Assembly: GCF_008312835.1 (NCBI RefSeq)
Contig: NZ_VSKS01000001.1
Location: forward strand, 434,001-498,000
DNA from: Streptomyces marokkonensis
GTDB lineage: Bacteria > Actinomycetota > Actinomycetes > Streptomycetales > Streptomycetaceae
Length of the DNA: 64,000 nucleotides
Direction of reading: 5' to 3'
Positions 39,593-48,299 of this stretch are shown in pieces. The position numbers and the translations under genes are program-made. Under the pieces are notes generated by a model. That model was not told the origin of the DNA, did no database searches, and saw only the letters and a list, made by a program, of their open reading frames with translations. Positions within the stretch are counted from its first letter, which is position 1. Every line of letters starts with the position of its first letter.

Positions 39593-41284
39593 TCAGCTCA
39601 TGCGCAGGGCCAGGAAGAAGTCGAGCTTGTCCTCCAGGCGGGACAGGTCACGGCCCGTCAGCTGTTCGATGCGGCCGACGCGGTAGCGCAGCGTGTTGAC
39701 GTGCAGGTGGAGGCGGGAGGCGCAGCGGGTCCAGGAGCCGTCGCAGTCGAGAAACGCCTCCAGGGTGGGGATCAGTTCGGCGCGGTGGCGGCGGTCGTAG
39801 TCCCGCAGCGGGTCGAGGAGACGCGCGGTGAAGGCGCGCCGCACGTCGTCGGGGACGAACGGGAGCAGCAGCACGTGCGAGGCCAGTTCCTGGTGACCGG
39901 CCGCGCAGACCCGGCCCTGGCGGGCCGCGGCGACGCGCCGGGCGTGGCGCGCCTCCTCCAGCGCGCCGCGCAGCCCCTCCGCCGAGTGCACCGCGGCGGA
40001 GACGCCGAGGGTGAGCCGCCCGTCGCCGTCGAGGCCGGCCGAGAGCGGGTCGCGCACGGCTTCCAGGAGCGCGTCGGCGACGACCCCGGCACCGGCGTCG
40101 TCGTGGTCGCCGCCGGTCACCGCGGGCAGCGGGACGAGCGCGATCGCCTCGTCGCCGGTGTGCGCCACCGCGATGCGGTCGGAGTGCTCGGGGCCGGTCG
40201 ACGCCGGATCGACCAAAATCTCCTCCAGCAGTGCCTGGGCCACCGGCCCGCCGTCGACCTCCCCGCCGTCCCAGTCGACACGGGCCACCACGACCTGCCA
40301 GTGCGGCGCGGTGCCGAGCCCGGGCAGCAGCACCGGCGCGGCCACCCGCAGCCGCGCCGCCGTCTCGGCGGGCGCGGCACCCGTCTGCAGCAGTTCCAGC
40401 ACCTCCTGCGCGAGCCGGCGGCGGACCGTGCGGGCGGCGTCCCGGCGGTCCCGTTCGACGGCGATCAGCTGGGTCACGCCCTGGAGCAGGTCCAGCCGCT
40501 CCTCGGCCCAGTCCCCGGCATCGGCCTCGACGGCCAGCAGCCAGTCCGACAGCACCGTCTCTCGCGTGTCCCGCGCCGTGGAGCCGGAGCGCCCGCTGCC
40601 GCGCACCGGGAAGAGGCTGTACGTCGTCTGGCCCAGCGTGACCCGGTGCGGTCCCGGCCGGCCGGTGCGGGCGGCCGCCAGCTGCTCCGCGGCGAGCCGC
40701 GCGCACACGTCGGCGGGCAGCGTCGGCTCCGTCCCCCGCGGTCCCGCGACCTTCGACCCCGCGATCAGCCGCCCGGTGGGCGACAGCACCCAGGCCCGCA
40801 GGTCCAGGTCGGAGCCGAGCAGGTCGAGCACCACGTCGGGGCCGCCGCCCGCCGGGCCCGACGTCATCATCCGCCGGTGCCGGTCCACGACCGCCGCGAG
40901 ATCCCCGGCGCGCTCGCCGGAGACCTGCCGCACGACGTGCTCGGTGATGGTCGCGAAGGCCACCGACTCGTGCACGGCGAACAACGGCAGCCGGTGCCGC
41001 GCACAGGCCACGACCAGGTCGTCGGGCACATCGCCCAGTTCCGCCTCACCGGCCGCGAGGGCGGCCACCCCGGCCTGCACCAGGATGCGTACGAACGGCT
41101 CCGAGTCGGCGGCGCCCCGGCGCCAGGCCAGGCCCGTGAGCACCAGTTCCCCGCCGGAGAGATAGCGGCTGGGGTCCCGCAGATCGGTGGTCATCACGCC
41201 CCGCACACCGCGGTCCAGCTCGTCCTCCCCGCCGAGCAGCTTCAGGCCCAGCGCGTCGGTGTCCAGCAGTGCGCGCAGCCGCAT
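39593..41284 (-). CDS. pucR: PucR family regulator of purine catabolism
   Basis: A 563-aa protein. The N-terminal purine-catabolism (PucR) domain has LKLLGGEDELDRGVRGVMTTDLRDPSRYLSGGELVLTG (about 13-52). A GGDEF-like CdaR middle domain follows, and a C-terminal HTH_30 with LHLHVNTLRYRVGRIEQLTGRDLSRLEDKLDFFLAL (about 525-560). It is divergent from xanthine dehydrogenase, a purine permease and xdhC, and almost certainly controls them according to purine or ureide supply. The intergenic region holds candidate palindromes. Confidence 0.9.
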   Translation of the reverse strand: MRLRALLDTDALGLKLLGGEDELDRGVRGVMTTDLRDPSRYLSGGELVLTGLAWRRGAADSEPFVRILVQAGVAALAAGEAELGDVPDDLVVACARHRLPLFAVHESVAFATITEHVVRQVSGERAGDLAAVVDRHRRMMTSGPAGGGPDVVLDLLGSDLDLRAWVLSPTGRLIAGSKVAGPRGTEPTLPADVCARLAAEQLAAARTGRPGPHRVTLGQTTYSLFPVRGSGRSGSTARDTRETVLSDWLLAVEADAGDWAEERLDLLQGVTQLIAVERDRRDAARTVRRRLAQEVLELLQTGAAPAETAARLRVAAPVLLPGLGTAPHWQVVVARVDWDGGEVDGGPVAQALLEEILVDPASTGPEHSDRIAVAHTGDEAIALVPLPAVTGGDHDDAGAGVVADALLEAVRDPLSAGLDGDGRLTLGVSAAVHSAEGLRGALEEARHARRVAAARQGRVCAAGHQELASHVLLLPFVPDDVRRAFTARLLDPLRDYDRRHRAELIPTLEAFLDCDGSWTRCASRLHLHVNTLRYRVGRIEQLTGRDLSRLEDKLDFFLALRMS

Positions 41285-41628
41285 TCTCGTCGCCGCCGTT
41301 CTCTGTCTCGATATCTAGGATGGACCGTGAGGGAATCTTCCGGTGAGGGCCCAGCGGGTGGCTGATCAGCGGTATCGGCCGTTTCGCGGACGCTGTCCCC
41401 TGTTGCCGGAGGAGGATGGGGAGGTTACAGACGGCCTCCGTTCATACGAATCTACAAGATGCCCTCGTTGGCCAGCCAACTCCTTCATGGTTTCCGTGAC
41501 TGACCCGGGCGGATCACGCGGCGGTGTACTGGGCCCACTCCGAGTGAACCGCACACCGACGAGCCGGGCCCGCCGCACACGGATTGGCTCAATCTGTACG
41601 CCCCACGAGACGAATAAGAGAGCCGGTC
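41285..41628. promoter_or_regulatory. Divergent control region pucR/xdh
   Basis: 344 nt without a gene. It holds the perfect inverted repeat GTTGGC-CA-GCCAAC (41467-41480) and GATTG-GCT-CAATC (41582-41594), the latter 35 nt before the FAD-subunit start. Either could be the PucR site. The region is less GC-rich than its surroundings, as expected for promoters. Confidence 0.5.
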
Positions 41629-42519
41629 ATGGATTTCCTTCGCCCCGCCAGCTGGGAGGAGGCGCTCGCCGCGAAGGCCGAGCACCCCGCCGCTGTGCCG
41701 ATCGCGGGTGGCACCGACGTGATGGTCGAGATCAACTTCGACCACCGCAGGCCCGAGTACCTCATGGACCTGAACCGCATCGCCGACCTCGAGGAGTGGG
41801 AGGTCGGCGAGGAGAGCGTACGGCTCGGCGCCTCCGTCCCGTACGCGAAGATCATGGAGCATCTGCGCGCCGAGCTGCCGGGTCTCGCCCTCGCCTCCCA
41901 CACGGTCGCCTCCCCGCAGATCCGCAACCGCGGCGGCGTCGGCGGCAACCTCGGCACCGCCTCCCCGGCCGGCGACGCCCACCCGGCGCTGCTCGCGGCC
42001 GGTGCCGAGGTCGAGGCCGAGTCGGTGCGCGGATCGCGCCGCATCCCGATCGACGACTTCTACACCGGCGTGAAGCGCAACGCGCTGGCGCCCGACGAGC
42101 TGATCCGCGCCGTCCACATCAAGAAGGCCGACGGCCCGCAGCAGTACTCCAAGGTCGGCACCCGCAACGCCATGGTCATCGCCGTGTGCGCCTTCGGGCT
42201 CGCCCTGCACCCCGCGACGCGGACGGTGCGGACCGGGATCGGCTCCGCCGCCCCGACGCCCGTCCGGGCCCGGACCGCGGAGGAGTTCCTGAACGCGGCG
42301 CTGGAGGAGGGCGGCTTCTGGGACAACGGGAAGATCATCACCCCTTCCGTCGCCAAGCGGTTCGCCGACCTGTGCGCCGCCGCCTGCAACCCGATCGACG
42401 ACGTGCGCGGCACCGCGAGCTACCGCCGTCACGCCGTCGGTGTCATGGCCCGCCGCACCCTGACCTGGACCTGGGAGTCGTACCGCGGCGCCCACCGCAC
42501 CACGGAGGGAGCCGCGTAA
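41629..42519 (+). CDS. Xanthine dehydrogenase FAD-binding subunit
   Basis: A 296-aa protein. The CO_deh_flav_N domain has VPIAGGTDVMVEINF (about 22-36), the pyrophosphate loop that holds FAD, and QIRNRGGVGGNLGTASPAGDAHPALLAAGA (about 104-133) completes the FAD site. A C-terminal CO_deh_flav_C domain ends with DDVRGTASYRRHAVGVMARR. It passes electrons from the 2Fe-2S subunit to NAD+. It is the first gene of the three-subunit operon, and its stop overlaps the next start (TAATG). Confidence 0.93.
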   Translation: MDFLRPASWEEALAAKAEHPAAVPIAGGTDVMVEINFDHRRPEYLMDLNRIADLEEWEVGEESVRLGASVPYAKIMEHLRAELPGLALASHTVASPQIRNRGGVGGNLGTASPAGDAHPALLAAGAEVEAESVRGSRRIPIDDFYTGVKRNALAPDELIRAVHIKKADGPQQYSKVGTRNAMVIAVCAFGLALHPATRTVRTGIGSAAPTPVRARTAEEFLNAALEEGGFWDNGKIITPSVAKRFADLCAAACNPIDDVRGTASYRRHAVGVMARRTLTWTWESYRGAHRTTEGAA

Positions 42520-43091
42520 TGCGACTCAACTTCACCGTCAACGGACGCCCCCAGGAAGCCGACGACGTCTGGGAGGGCGAGTCCCTGCTGTACGTGCTGC
42601 GCGAGCGGCTCGGCCTGCCCGGTTCCAAGAACGCCTGCGAGCAGGGCGAGTGCGGCTCGTGCACGGTCCGCCTGGACGGCCTGCCCGTGTGCTCCTGTCT
42701 CGTCGCGGCCGGCCAGGCCGAGGGGCGCGAGGTCGTCACCGTGGAGGGCCTGGCGGACTACGCCGCACAGCGTTCCCGCGCCACCGGCGGCTGCGGCACC
42801 GCACTGGACGAGGCCCGGCAGTGGCAGGCCCGGGGCACCGACTCGCAGACCGGAGAGGGCACCGAACTCTCCCCCGTCCAGCAGGCGTTCATCGACGCCG
42901 GCGCCGTCCAGTGCGGCTTCTGCACCCCGGGTCTGCTGGTCGCCGCCGACGAGATGCTGGAGCGCAACCCCAACCCGAGCGACGCGGACATCCGCGAGGC
43001 CCTGTCGGGCAACCTGTGCCGCTGCACCGGCTACGAGAAGATCATGGACGCGGTCCGCCTGGCTGCCGCCCGCCAGTCCGAGGGGGTCTGA
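42519..43091 (+). CDS. Xanthine dehydrogenase 2Fe-2S subunit
   Basis: A 190-aa protein. The plant-type ferredoxin cluster lies in NACEQGECGSCTVRLDGLPVCSC (about 38-60). The second cluster domain has QCGFCTPG and CRCTGYEKIM (about 133-175). An extra segment of about 35 residues (AAQRSRATGGCGTALDEARQW...) between the two domains is longer than in most families but is, as I recall, usual for Streptomyces. Electrons flow from molybdopterin through both clusters to FAD. Confidence 0.93.
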   Translation: MRLNFTVNGRPQEADDVWEGESLLYVLRERLGLPGSKNACEQGECGSCTVRLDGLPVCSCLVAAGQAEGREVVTVEGLADYAAQRSRATGGCGTALDEARQWQARGTDSQTGEGTELSPVQQAFIDAGAVQCGFCTPGLLVAADEMLERNPNPSDADIREALSGNLCRCTGYEKIMDAVRLAAARQSEGV

Positions 43092-43093
43092 GC

Positions 43094-45478
43094 ATGCCCA
43101 CGAACGGTGTTCCCACCACGATCACACAGGGCTCGGGGACCAGGGGCGGCATCGGCGAGTCCACCCTCCGCCCGGACGGCACCCTCAAGGTCACCGGCGA
43201 GTTCGCGTACTCCTCCGACATGTGGCACGAGGACATGCTCTGGGGCCAGATCCTGCGCTCCACCGTCGCGCACGCCGAGATCGTGTCGATCGACACGAGC
43301 GAGGCGCTGGCCACCCCCGGCGTCCACGCCGTGATGACGTACGACGACCTGCCGACCGACGTGAAGCACTACGGCCTGGAGATCCAGGACACCCCGGTCC
43401 TCGCCCACGGCAAGGTCCGCCACCACGGCGAACCGGTCGCGATCGTCGCCGCCGACCACCCGGAGACCGCGCGCCGCGCCGCCGCGAAGATCAAGGTCGA
43501 CTACCGCGAACTCCCCGTGATCACCGACGAGGCCTCCGCCCTCGCCCCGGACGCGGTCCTCGTCCACGAGCACCGCGACGACCACCACGTCGGCCACGTC
43601 CCGCACCCCAACGTCCTCCACCGCCAGCCCATCGTGCGCGGCGACGTGGCGTCCGCACGGGAGCGCGCGGACGTGATCGTCGAGGGCGAGTACACCTTCG
43701 GCATGCAGGACCAAGCCTTCCTCGGCCCCGAGTCCGGCCTCGCCGTCCCCGAGGAGGACGGCGGCGTCCACCTCTACATCGCCACCCAGTGGCTCCACTC
43801 CGACCTGCGCCAGATCGCACCCGTGCTCGGCCTGCCCGAGGACAAGGTACGGATGACCCTGGCCGGCGTCGGCGGCGCCTTCGGCGGTCGCGAGGACCTG
43901 TCCATGCAGATCCACGCCTGCCTGCTCGCCCTGCGCACCGGCAAGCCCGTCAAGATCGTCTACAACCGGTTCGAGTCGTTCTTCGGCCATGTCCACCGCC
44001 ACCCGGCCAAGCTGTTCTACGAGCACGGCGCCACCGCGGACGGCAGGCTGACCCACGTCAGGTGCCGCATCGTCCTCGACGGCGGCGCGTACGCCTCCGC
44101 CTCCCCGGCCGTGGTCGGCAACGCCTCCTCGCTCGGCGTCGGACCGTACGTCGTGGACGACGTCGACATCGAGGCCATCGCCCTCTACACCAACAACCCG
44201 CCCTGCGGCGCCATGCGCGGCTTCGGCGCGGTCCAGGCCTGCTTCGCCTACGAGGCGCAGATGGACAAGCTGGCGGCCGGACTCGGCATGGACCCGGTGG
44301 AGCTGAGGCAGCTCAACGCCATGGAGCAGGGCACGCTCATGCCCACCGGGCAGCCGGTCGACTCACCGGCGCCGGTCGCCGAACTCCTGCGCCGCGTCAA
44401 GGCGATGCCCATGCCGCCGGAGCGCCAGTGGGAGTCCAGCGAGGGCGCCGACGTGCGCCAGCTCCCGGGCGGCCTGTCCAACACCACGCACGGCGAGGGT
44501 GTCGTCCGCGGCGTCGGCTACGCGGTCGGCATCAAGAACGTCGGCTTCTCCGAGGGCTTCGACGACTACTCCACCGCCCGGGTCCGCATGGAGGTCGTCG
44601 GCGGCGAGCCGGTCGCCACCGTGCACACCGCGATGGCGGAGGTCGGCCAGGGCGGCGTCACCGTCCACGCGCAGATCGCCCGGACCGAGCTGGGCGTCGC
44701 CCAGGTGACCATCCACCCGGCCGACACCCGGGTCGGCTCGGCGGGTTCGACGTCCGCATCCCGGCAGACGTACGTCACCGGCGGCGCCATCAGGAACGCC
44801 TGCGAACTGGTCCGCGAGAAGGTGCTGGAACTCGGCCGGCGCAGGTTCGGCTCGTACCACCCGGCCTGGGCGACCGCCGAACTCCTGCTGGAGGGCGGCA
44901 AGGTCGTCACCGACGGCGGCGAGGTGCTCGCCGGCCTGGCGGACGTCCTCGGCGACGAGGCCGTGGAGGTCGAGGAGGAGTGGCGGCACCGGCCGACCGA
45001 ACCCTTCGACCTGCGCACCGGCCAGGGCAACGGCCACGTCCAGTACTCCTTCGCCGCGCACCGCGCCGTCGTCGAGGTCGACACCGAACTCGGCCTGGTG
45101 AAGGTGATCGAGCTGGCCTGTGCCCAGGACGTCGGCAAGGCACTCAACCCGCTGTCCGTCATCGGCCAGATCCAGGGTGGGACCACCCAGGGCCTGGGCG
45201 TGGCGGTCATGGAGGAGATCGTCGTCGACCCGAAGACCGCGAAGGTGCGCAACCCGTCCTTCACGGACTACCTCATCCCCACCATCCTCGACACGCCGAC
45301 CATCCCCGTCGACGTGCTCGAACTCGCCGACGACCACGCCCCCTACGGGCTGCGCGGCGTCGGCGAGGCCCCCACTCTGTCCTCCACACCGGCCGTCCTG
45401 GCAGCCATCCGCGACGCCACGGGCCTGGAGCTCGCCAGGACCCCGGTCCGCCCGGAACACCTCACCGGCACGGCGTAG
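43094..45478 (+). CDS. Xanthine dehydrogenase molybdenum-binding subunit
   Basis: A 794-aa protein starting 2 nt after the 2Fe-2S subunit. Ald_Xan_dh_C blocks: GEFAYSSDM, GLEIQDTPVLAHGKVRHHGEPVAIVAA and TFGMQDQAFLGPESG. The molybdopterin domain has GVGGAFGGREDLS, PPCGAMRGFGAVQACFAYE and AEVGQGGVTVHAQIA. The catalytic Glu is in YGLRGVGEAPTLSSTPAV near the C-terminus. It hydroxylates hypoxanthine and xanthine to urate. The XdhC gene downstream inserts the cofactor. Confidence 0.94.
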   Translation: MPTNGVPTTITQGSGTRGGIGESTLRPDGTLKVTGEFAYSSDMWHEDMLWGQILRSTVAHAEIVSIDTSEALATPGVHAVMTYDDLPTDVKHYGLEIQDTPVLAHGKVRHHGEPVAIVAADHPETARRAAAKIKVDYRELPVITDEASALAPDAVLVHEHRDDHHVGHVPHPNVLHRQPIVRGDVASARERADVIVEGEYTFGMQDQAFLGPESGLAVPEEDGGVHLYIATQWLHSDLRQIAPVLGLPEDKVRMTLAGVGGAFGGREDLSMQIHACLLALRTGKPVKIVYNRFESFFGHVHRHPAKLFYEHGATADGRLTHVRCRIVLDGGAYASASPAVVGNASSLGVGPYVVDDVDIEAIALYTNNPPCGAMRGFGAVQACFAYEAQMDKLAAGLGMDPVELRQLNAMEQGTLMPTGQPVDSPAPVAELLRRVKAMPMPPERQWESSEGADVRQLPGGLSNTTHGEGVVRGVGYAVGIKNVGFSEGFDDYSTARVRMEVVGGEPVATVHTAMAEVGQGGVTVHAQIARTELGVAQVTIHPADTRVGSAGSTSASRQTYVTGGAIRNACELVREKVLELGRRRFGSYHPAWATAELLLEGGKVVTDGGEVLAGLADVLGDEAVEVEEEWRHRPTEPFDLRTGQGNGHVQYSFAAHRAVVEVDTELGLVKVIELACAQDVGKALNPLSVIGQIQGGTTQGLGVAVMEEIVVDPKTAKVRNPSFTDYLIPTILDTPTIPVDVLELADDHAPYGLRGVGEAPTLSSTPAVLAAIRDATGLELARTPVRPEHLTGTA

Positions 45479-45636
45479 GACCGACGCCGGGGAACCCGAC
45501 ACACCCCCACGGCGACCCCGGCGCCGTCCACCTTGTTCGTCTCGGGCCGTCCCCCGGGTCGTGCACCTCCCCAAATCCCGCGCGGGCGCGAAAGCGCAGC
45601 GCCGGGTGCCCCTATGAACCTTGGGAGTAGGCCCAC

Positions 45637-47094
45637 ATGACCCAGCAGTCACTCACGCCGGCGACCACACCCGAGGACGCGGGCCCGGGAACCCGCGTCC
45701 CGGCCGGCCGGTCCTGGCTCGACCGTTACTTCCACATCACGCACAGAGGGTCCTCCGTCGCCCGCGAAGTGCGCGGCGGCGTCACCACGTTCATGGCGAT
45801 GGCGTACATCCTCCTGCTCAACCCCCTGATCCTGTCCGGCCAGGACGCCGCCGGGAACACCCTCGGCCGCAACGCCCTGATCACGGCGACCGCCTTCGCG
45901 GCGGCCCTCACCACCCTGCTGATGGGCTTCGCCGGCAAGGTGCCGCTCGCCCTCGCCGCCGGCCTCTCCGTCTCCGGCGTCCTCGCCTCGCAGGTCGTGC
46001 CCGAGATGACCTGGCCGCAGGCCATGGGCATGTGCGTGATGTACGGCGTGGTCATCATGCTGCTGGTCGTCACCGGCCTGCGTGAGATGATCATGGACGC
46101 GATCCCGCTCGCGCTCAAACACGCGATCACCATGGGCATCGGCCTGTTCATCGCCCTGATCGGCTTCTACAAGGCCGGCTTCGTGCACCAGGGCGAGGCG
46201 ACCCCGGTCACCCTGGGCCCGGCGGGCGAACTGGCTGGCTGGCCGGTGCTGTTGTTCGCCCTCACCCTCCTCGCCATCTTCATGCTCCAGGCGCGCGGCG
46301 TCCCCGGTGCCCTCCTCATCGGCATCGTCGGCGGCACCGTACTCGCCGTGGCGCTCAACGCGTTCGGGGTCATCGATCCGGAGCAGTGGGCGAGCGGCGC
46401 CCCCGAACTGCGGGGCGGCGCGGTGTCGATGCCCGACTTCTCGGCCTTCGGGGACGTCGAGTTCGGCGGCTGGGGGGAGGTCGGCGCGATGACCGTCGGG
46501 CTGATCGTCTTCACGCTCGTCCTCGCCGGTTTCTTCGACGCGATGGCGACGATCATCGGCGTCGGCACCGAGGCGAAGCTCGCCGACGACAAGGGCCGGA
46601 TGCCGGGCCTGTCCAAGGCGCTGTTCATCGACGGTGCCGGCGGTGCGATCGGCGGTGTCTCCGGCGCCTCCGGTCAGACCGTGTTCGTGGAATCGGCGAC
46701 CGGCGTCGGTGAGGGGGCCCGCACCGGCCTGTCCTCCGTCGTCACCGGACTCCTCTTCGCCGCGTGCCTCTTCTTCACCCCGCTGACGGCGATCGTGCCG
46801 GGCGAGGTCGCCGCCGCGGCCCTGGTGGTGATCGGCGGGATGATGATGACGAACGCCCGCCATGTCGACTGGGCCGACCGCGCCACCGCGATCCCGGTGT
46901 TCCTGACCGTGGTGATCATGCCGTTCACCTACTCCATCACCGCGGGTGTGGCGGCCGGGGTCATCTCCTACGTCGCCATCAAGACCGCCCAGGGCAGGGC
47001 GCGGGAGACCGGCGCCTTCATGTGGGGGCTGACGCTGATCTTCGTCGTCTACTTCGCCCTCGCCCCGATCGAGAGCTGGCTGGGCGTGCACTAG
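45637..47094 (+). CDS. Purine permease, AzgA/NCS2 family
   Basis: A 485-aa membrane protein with about 12-14 helices. The start SVAREVRGGVTTFMAMAYILLLNPLILS and later FFDAMATIIGVGTEAKLADDKGRMPGLSKALFIDGAGGAIGGVSGASGQTVFVESATGVGEGARTGL are clear AzgA hallmarks (hypoxanthine, adenine and guanine uptake with protons). It lies 158 nt after xdh and 47 nt before xdhC, so substrate uptake is coexpressed with oxidation. Confidence 0.93.
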   Translation: MTQQSLTPATTPEDAGPGTRVPAGRSWLDRYFHITHRGSSVAREVRGGVTTFMAMAYILLLNPLILSGQDAAGNTLGRNALITATAFAAALTTLLMGFAGKVPLALAAGLSVSGVLASQVVPEMTWPQAMGMCVMYGVVIMLLVVTGLREMIMDAIPLALKHAITMGIGLFIALIGFYKAGFVHQGEATPVTLGPAGELAGWPVLLFALTLLAIFMLQARGVPGALLIGIVGGTVLAVALNAFGVIDPEQWASGAPELRGGAVSMPDFSAFGDVEFGGWGEVGAMTVGLIVFTLVLAGFFDAMATIIGVGTEAKLADDKGRMPGLSKALFIDGAGGAIGGVSGASGQTVFVESATGVGEGARTGLSSVVTGLLFAACLFFTPLTAIVPGEVAAAALVVIGGMMMTNARHVDWADRATAIPVFLTVVIMPFTYSITAGVAAGVISYVAIKTAQGRARETGAFMWGLTLIFVVYFALAPIESWLGVH

Positions 47095-47141
47095 CCGCCT
47101 TGACCGACCGCTCACGCAACCGCAGCTGAGGAGACCGAGAC

Positions 47142-48293
47142 ATGCTGGACATCGCCGAGGAACTGAACCGGTGGGTCGAGCAGGGCCGTGACTTCGCGGT
47201 CGCCACCGTGGTGGCGGTCGGAGGCAGCGCGCCCCGCGAGCCCGGCGCCGCGCTCGCGGTGGACGCCGGTGGCACGGCCGTCGGCTCGGTCTCCGGCGGG
47301 TGCGTGGAGGGCGCGGTGTACGAGCTGTGCGAGCAGGCGCTGAGGGACGGCGAAACCGTCCTGGAGCGTTTCGGCTACAGCGACGAGGACGCCTTCGCCG
47401 TCGGTCTGACCTGCGGCGGGATCATCGACGTCCTGGTCACACCGGTACGGGCGGCGGACCCCGCCCGTCCGGTCCTCGCGTCCGCGCTCACCGCCGCGGC
47501 GCGCGGGCAGGCGGCGGCCCTGGCACGGATCGTGAGCGGCCCGGCCGAGCTGATGGGCCGCGCGCTGACGGTCCGCCCGGACGGCTCGCACGAGGGCGGG
47601 TTCGGCGCCCACCCGGAACTGGACCGCACGGTCGCCGCCGAGGCGGGCGCCTTCCTGGACGCAGGCCGCACCGGCACGCTGGAGATCGGTGAGCAGGGCT
47701 CGCGTTGCGGAGCACCGCTCACGCTCCTGGTCGAGTCCTCGGTCCCTCCGCCCCGGATGATCGTCTTCGGCGCCGTCGACTTCGCGTCGGCACTGGTGCG
47801 GGTCGGCAAGTTCCTCGGCCATCACGTCACGGTGTGCGACGCACGTCCCGTGTTCGCCACGCGGGCCCGCTTCCCCGAGGCCGACGAGATCGTCGTCGAG
47901 TGGCCCCACGAGTACCTCGAACGCACGACCGTCGACGCCCGTACGGTGCTGTGCGTGCTGACCCACGACGCCAAGTTCGACGTACCGCTGCTGCGGCTCG
48001 CGCTGCGCCTCCCGGTGGCCTACGTCGGCGCGATGGGCTCCCGCCGCACCCATCTGGACCGCAACGCCCGCCTGCGTGAAGTCGGCGTGACCGACCTCGA
48101 ACTGGCCCGCCTGAGGTCCCCCATCGGCCTGGACCTGGGCGCCCGCACGCCGGAGGAGACGGCCCTGTCCATCGCGGCGGAGATCGTCGCCAACCGCCGC
48201 GGTGGCACAGGGGCGTCCCTCACCGGCGCCCACACCCCGATCCACCACGACACGACGACGACACCGACGGGCCGGATCGGGTCGGTGGCGTGA
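47142..48293 (+). CDS. xdhC: XdhC: molybdenum cofactor insertion/sulfuration protein
   Basis: A 383-aa protein. The XdhC_CoxI domain has VAVGGSAPREPGAALAVDAGGTAVGSVSGGCVEGAVYE (about 25-62), where the Cys lies in the SGGCVEG motif that binds the cofactor. The C-terminal Rossmann domain has IVFGAVDFASALVRVGKFLGHHVTVCDAR and YVGAMGSRRTHLDRNARL. It sulfurates Moco and loads it into xanthine dehydrogenase. It ends the purine island, 6 nt before the convergent kinase-like gene. Confidence 0.93.
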   Translation: MLDIAEELNRWVEQGRDFAVATVVAVGGSAPREPGAALAVDAGGTAVGSVSGGCVEGAVYELCEQALRDGETVLERFGYSDEDAFAVGLTCGGIIDVLVTPVRAADPARPVLASALTAAARGQAAALARIVSGPAELMGRALTVRPDGSHEGGFGAHPELDRTVAAEAGAFLDAGRTGTLEIGEQGSRCGAPLTLLVESSVPPPRMIVFGAVDFASALVRVGKFLGHHVTVCDARPVFATRARFPEADEIVVEWPHEYLERTTVDARTVLCVLTHDAKFDVPLLRLALRLPVAYVGAMGSRRTHLDRNARLREVGVTDLELARLRSPIGLDLGARTPEETALSIAAEIVANRRGGTGASLTGAHTPIHHDTTTTPTGRIGSVA

Positions 48294-48299
48294 CGGGAG

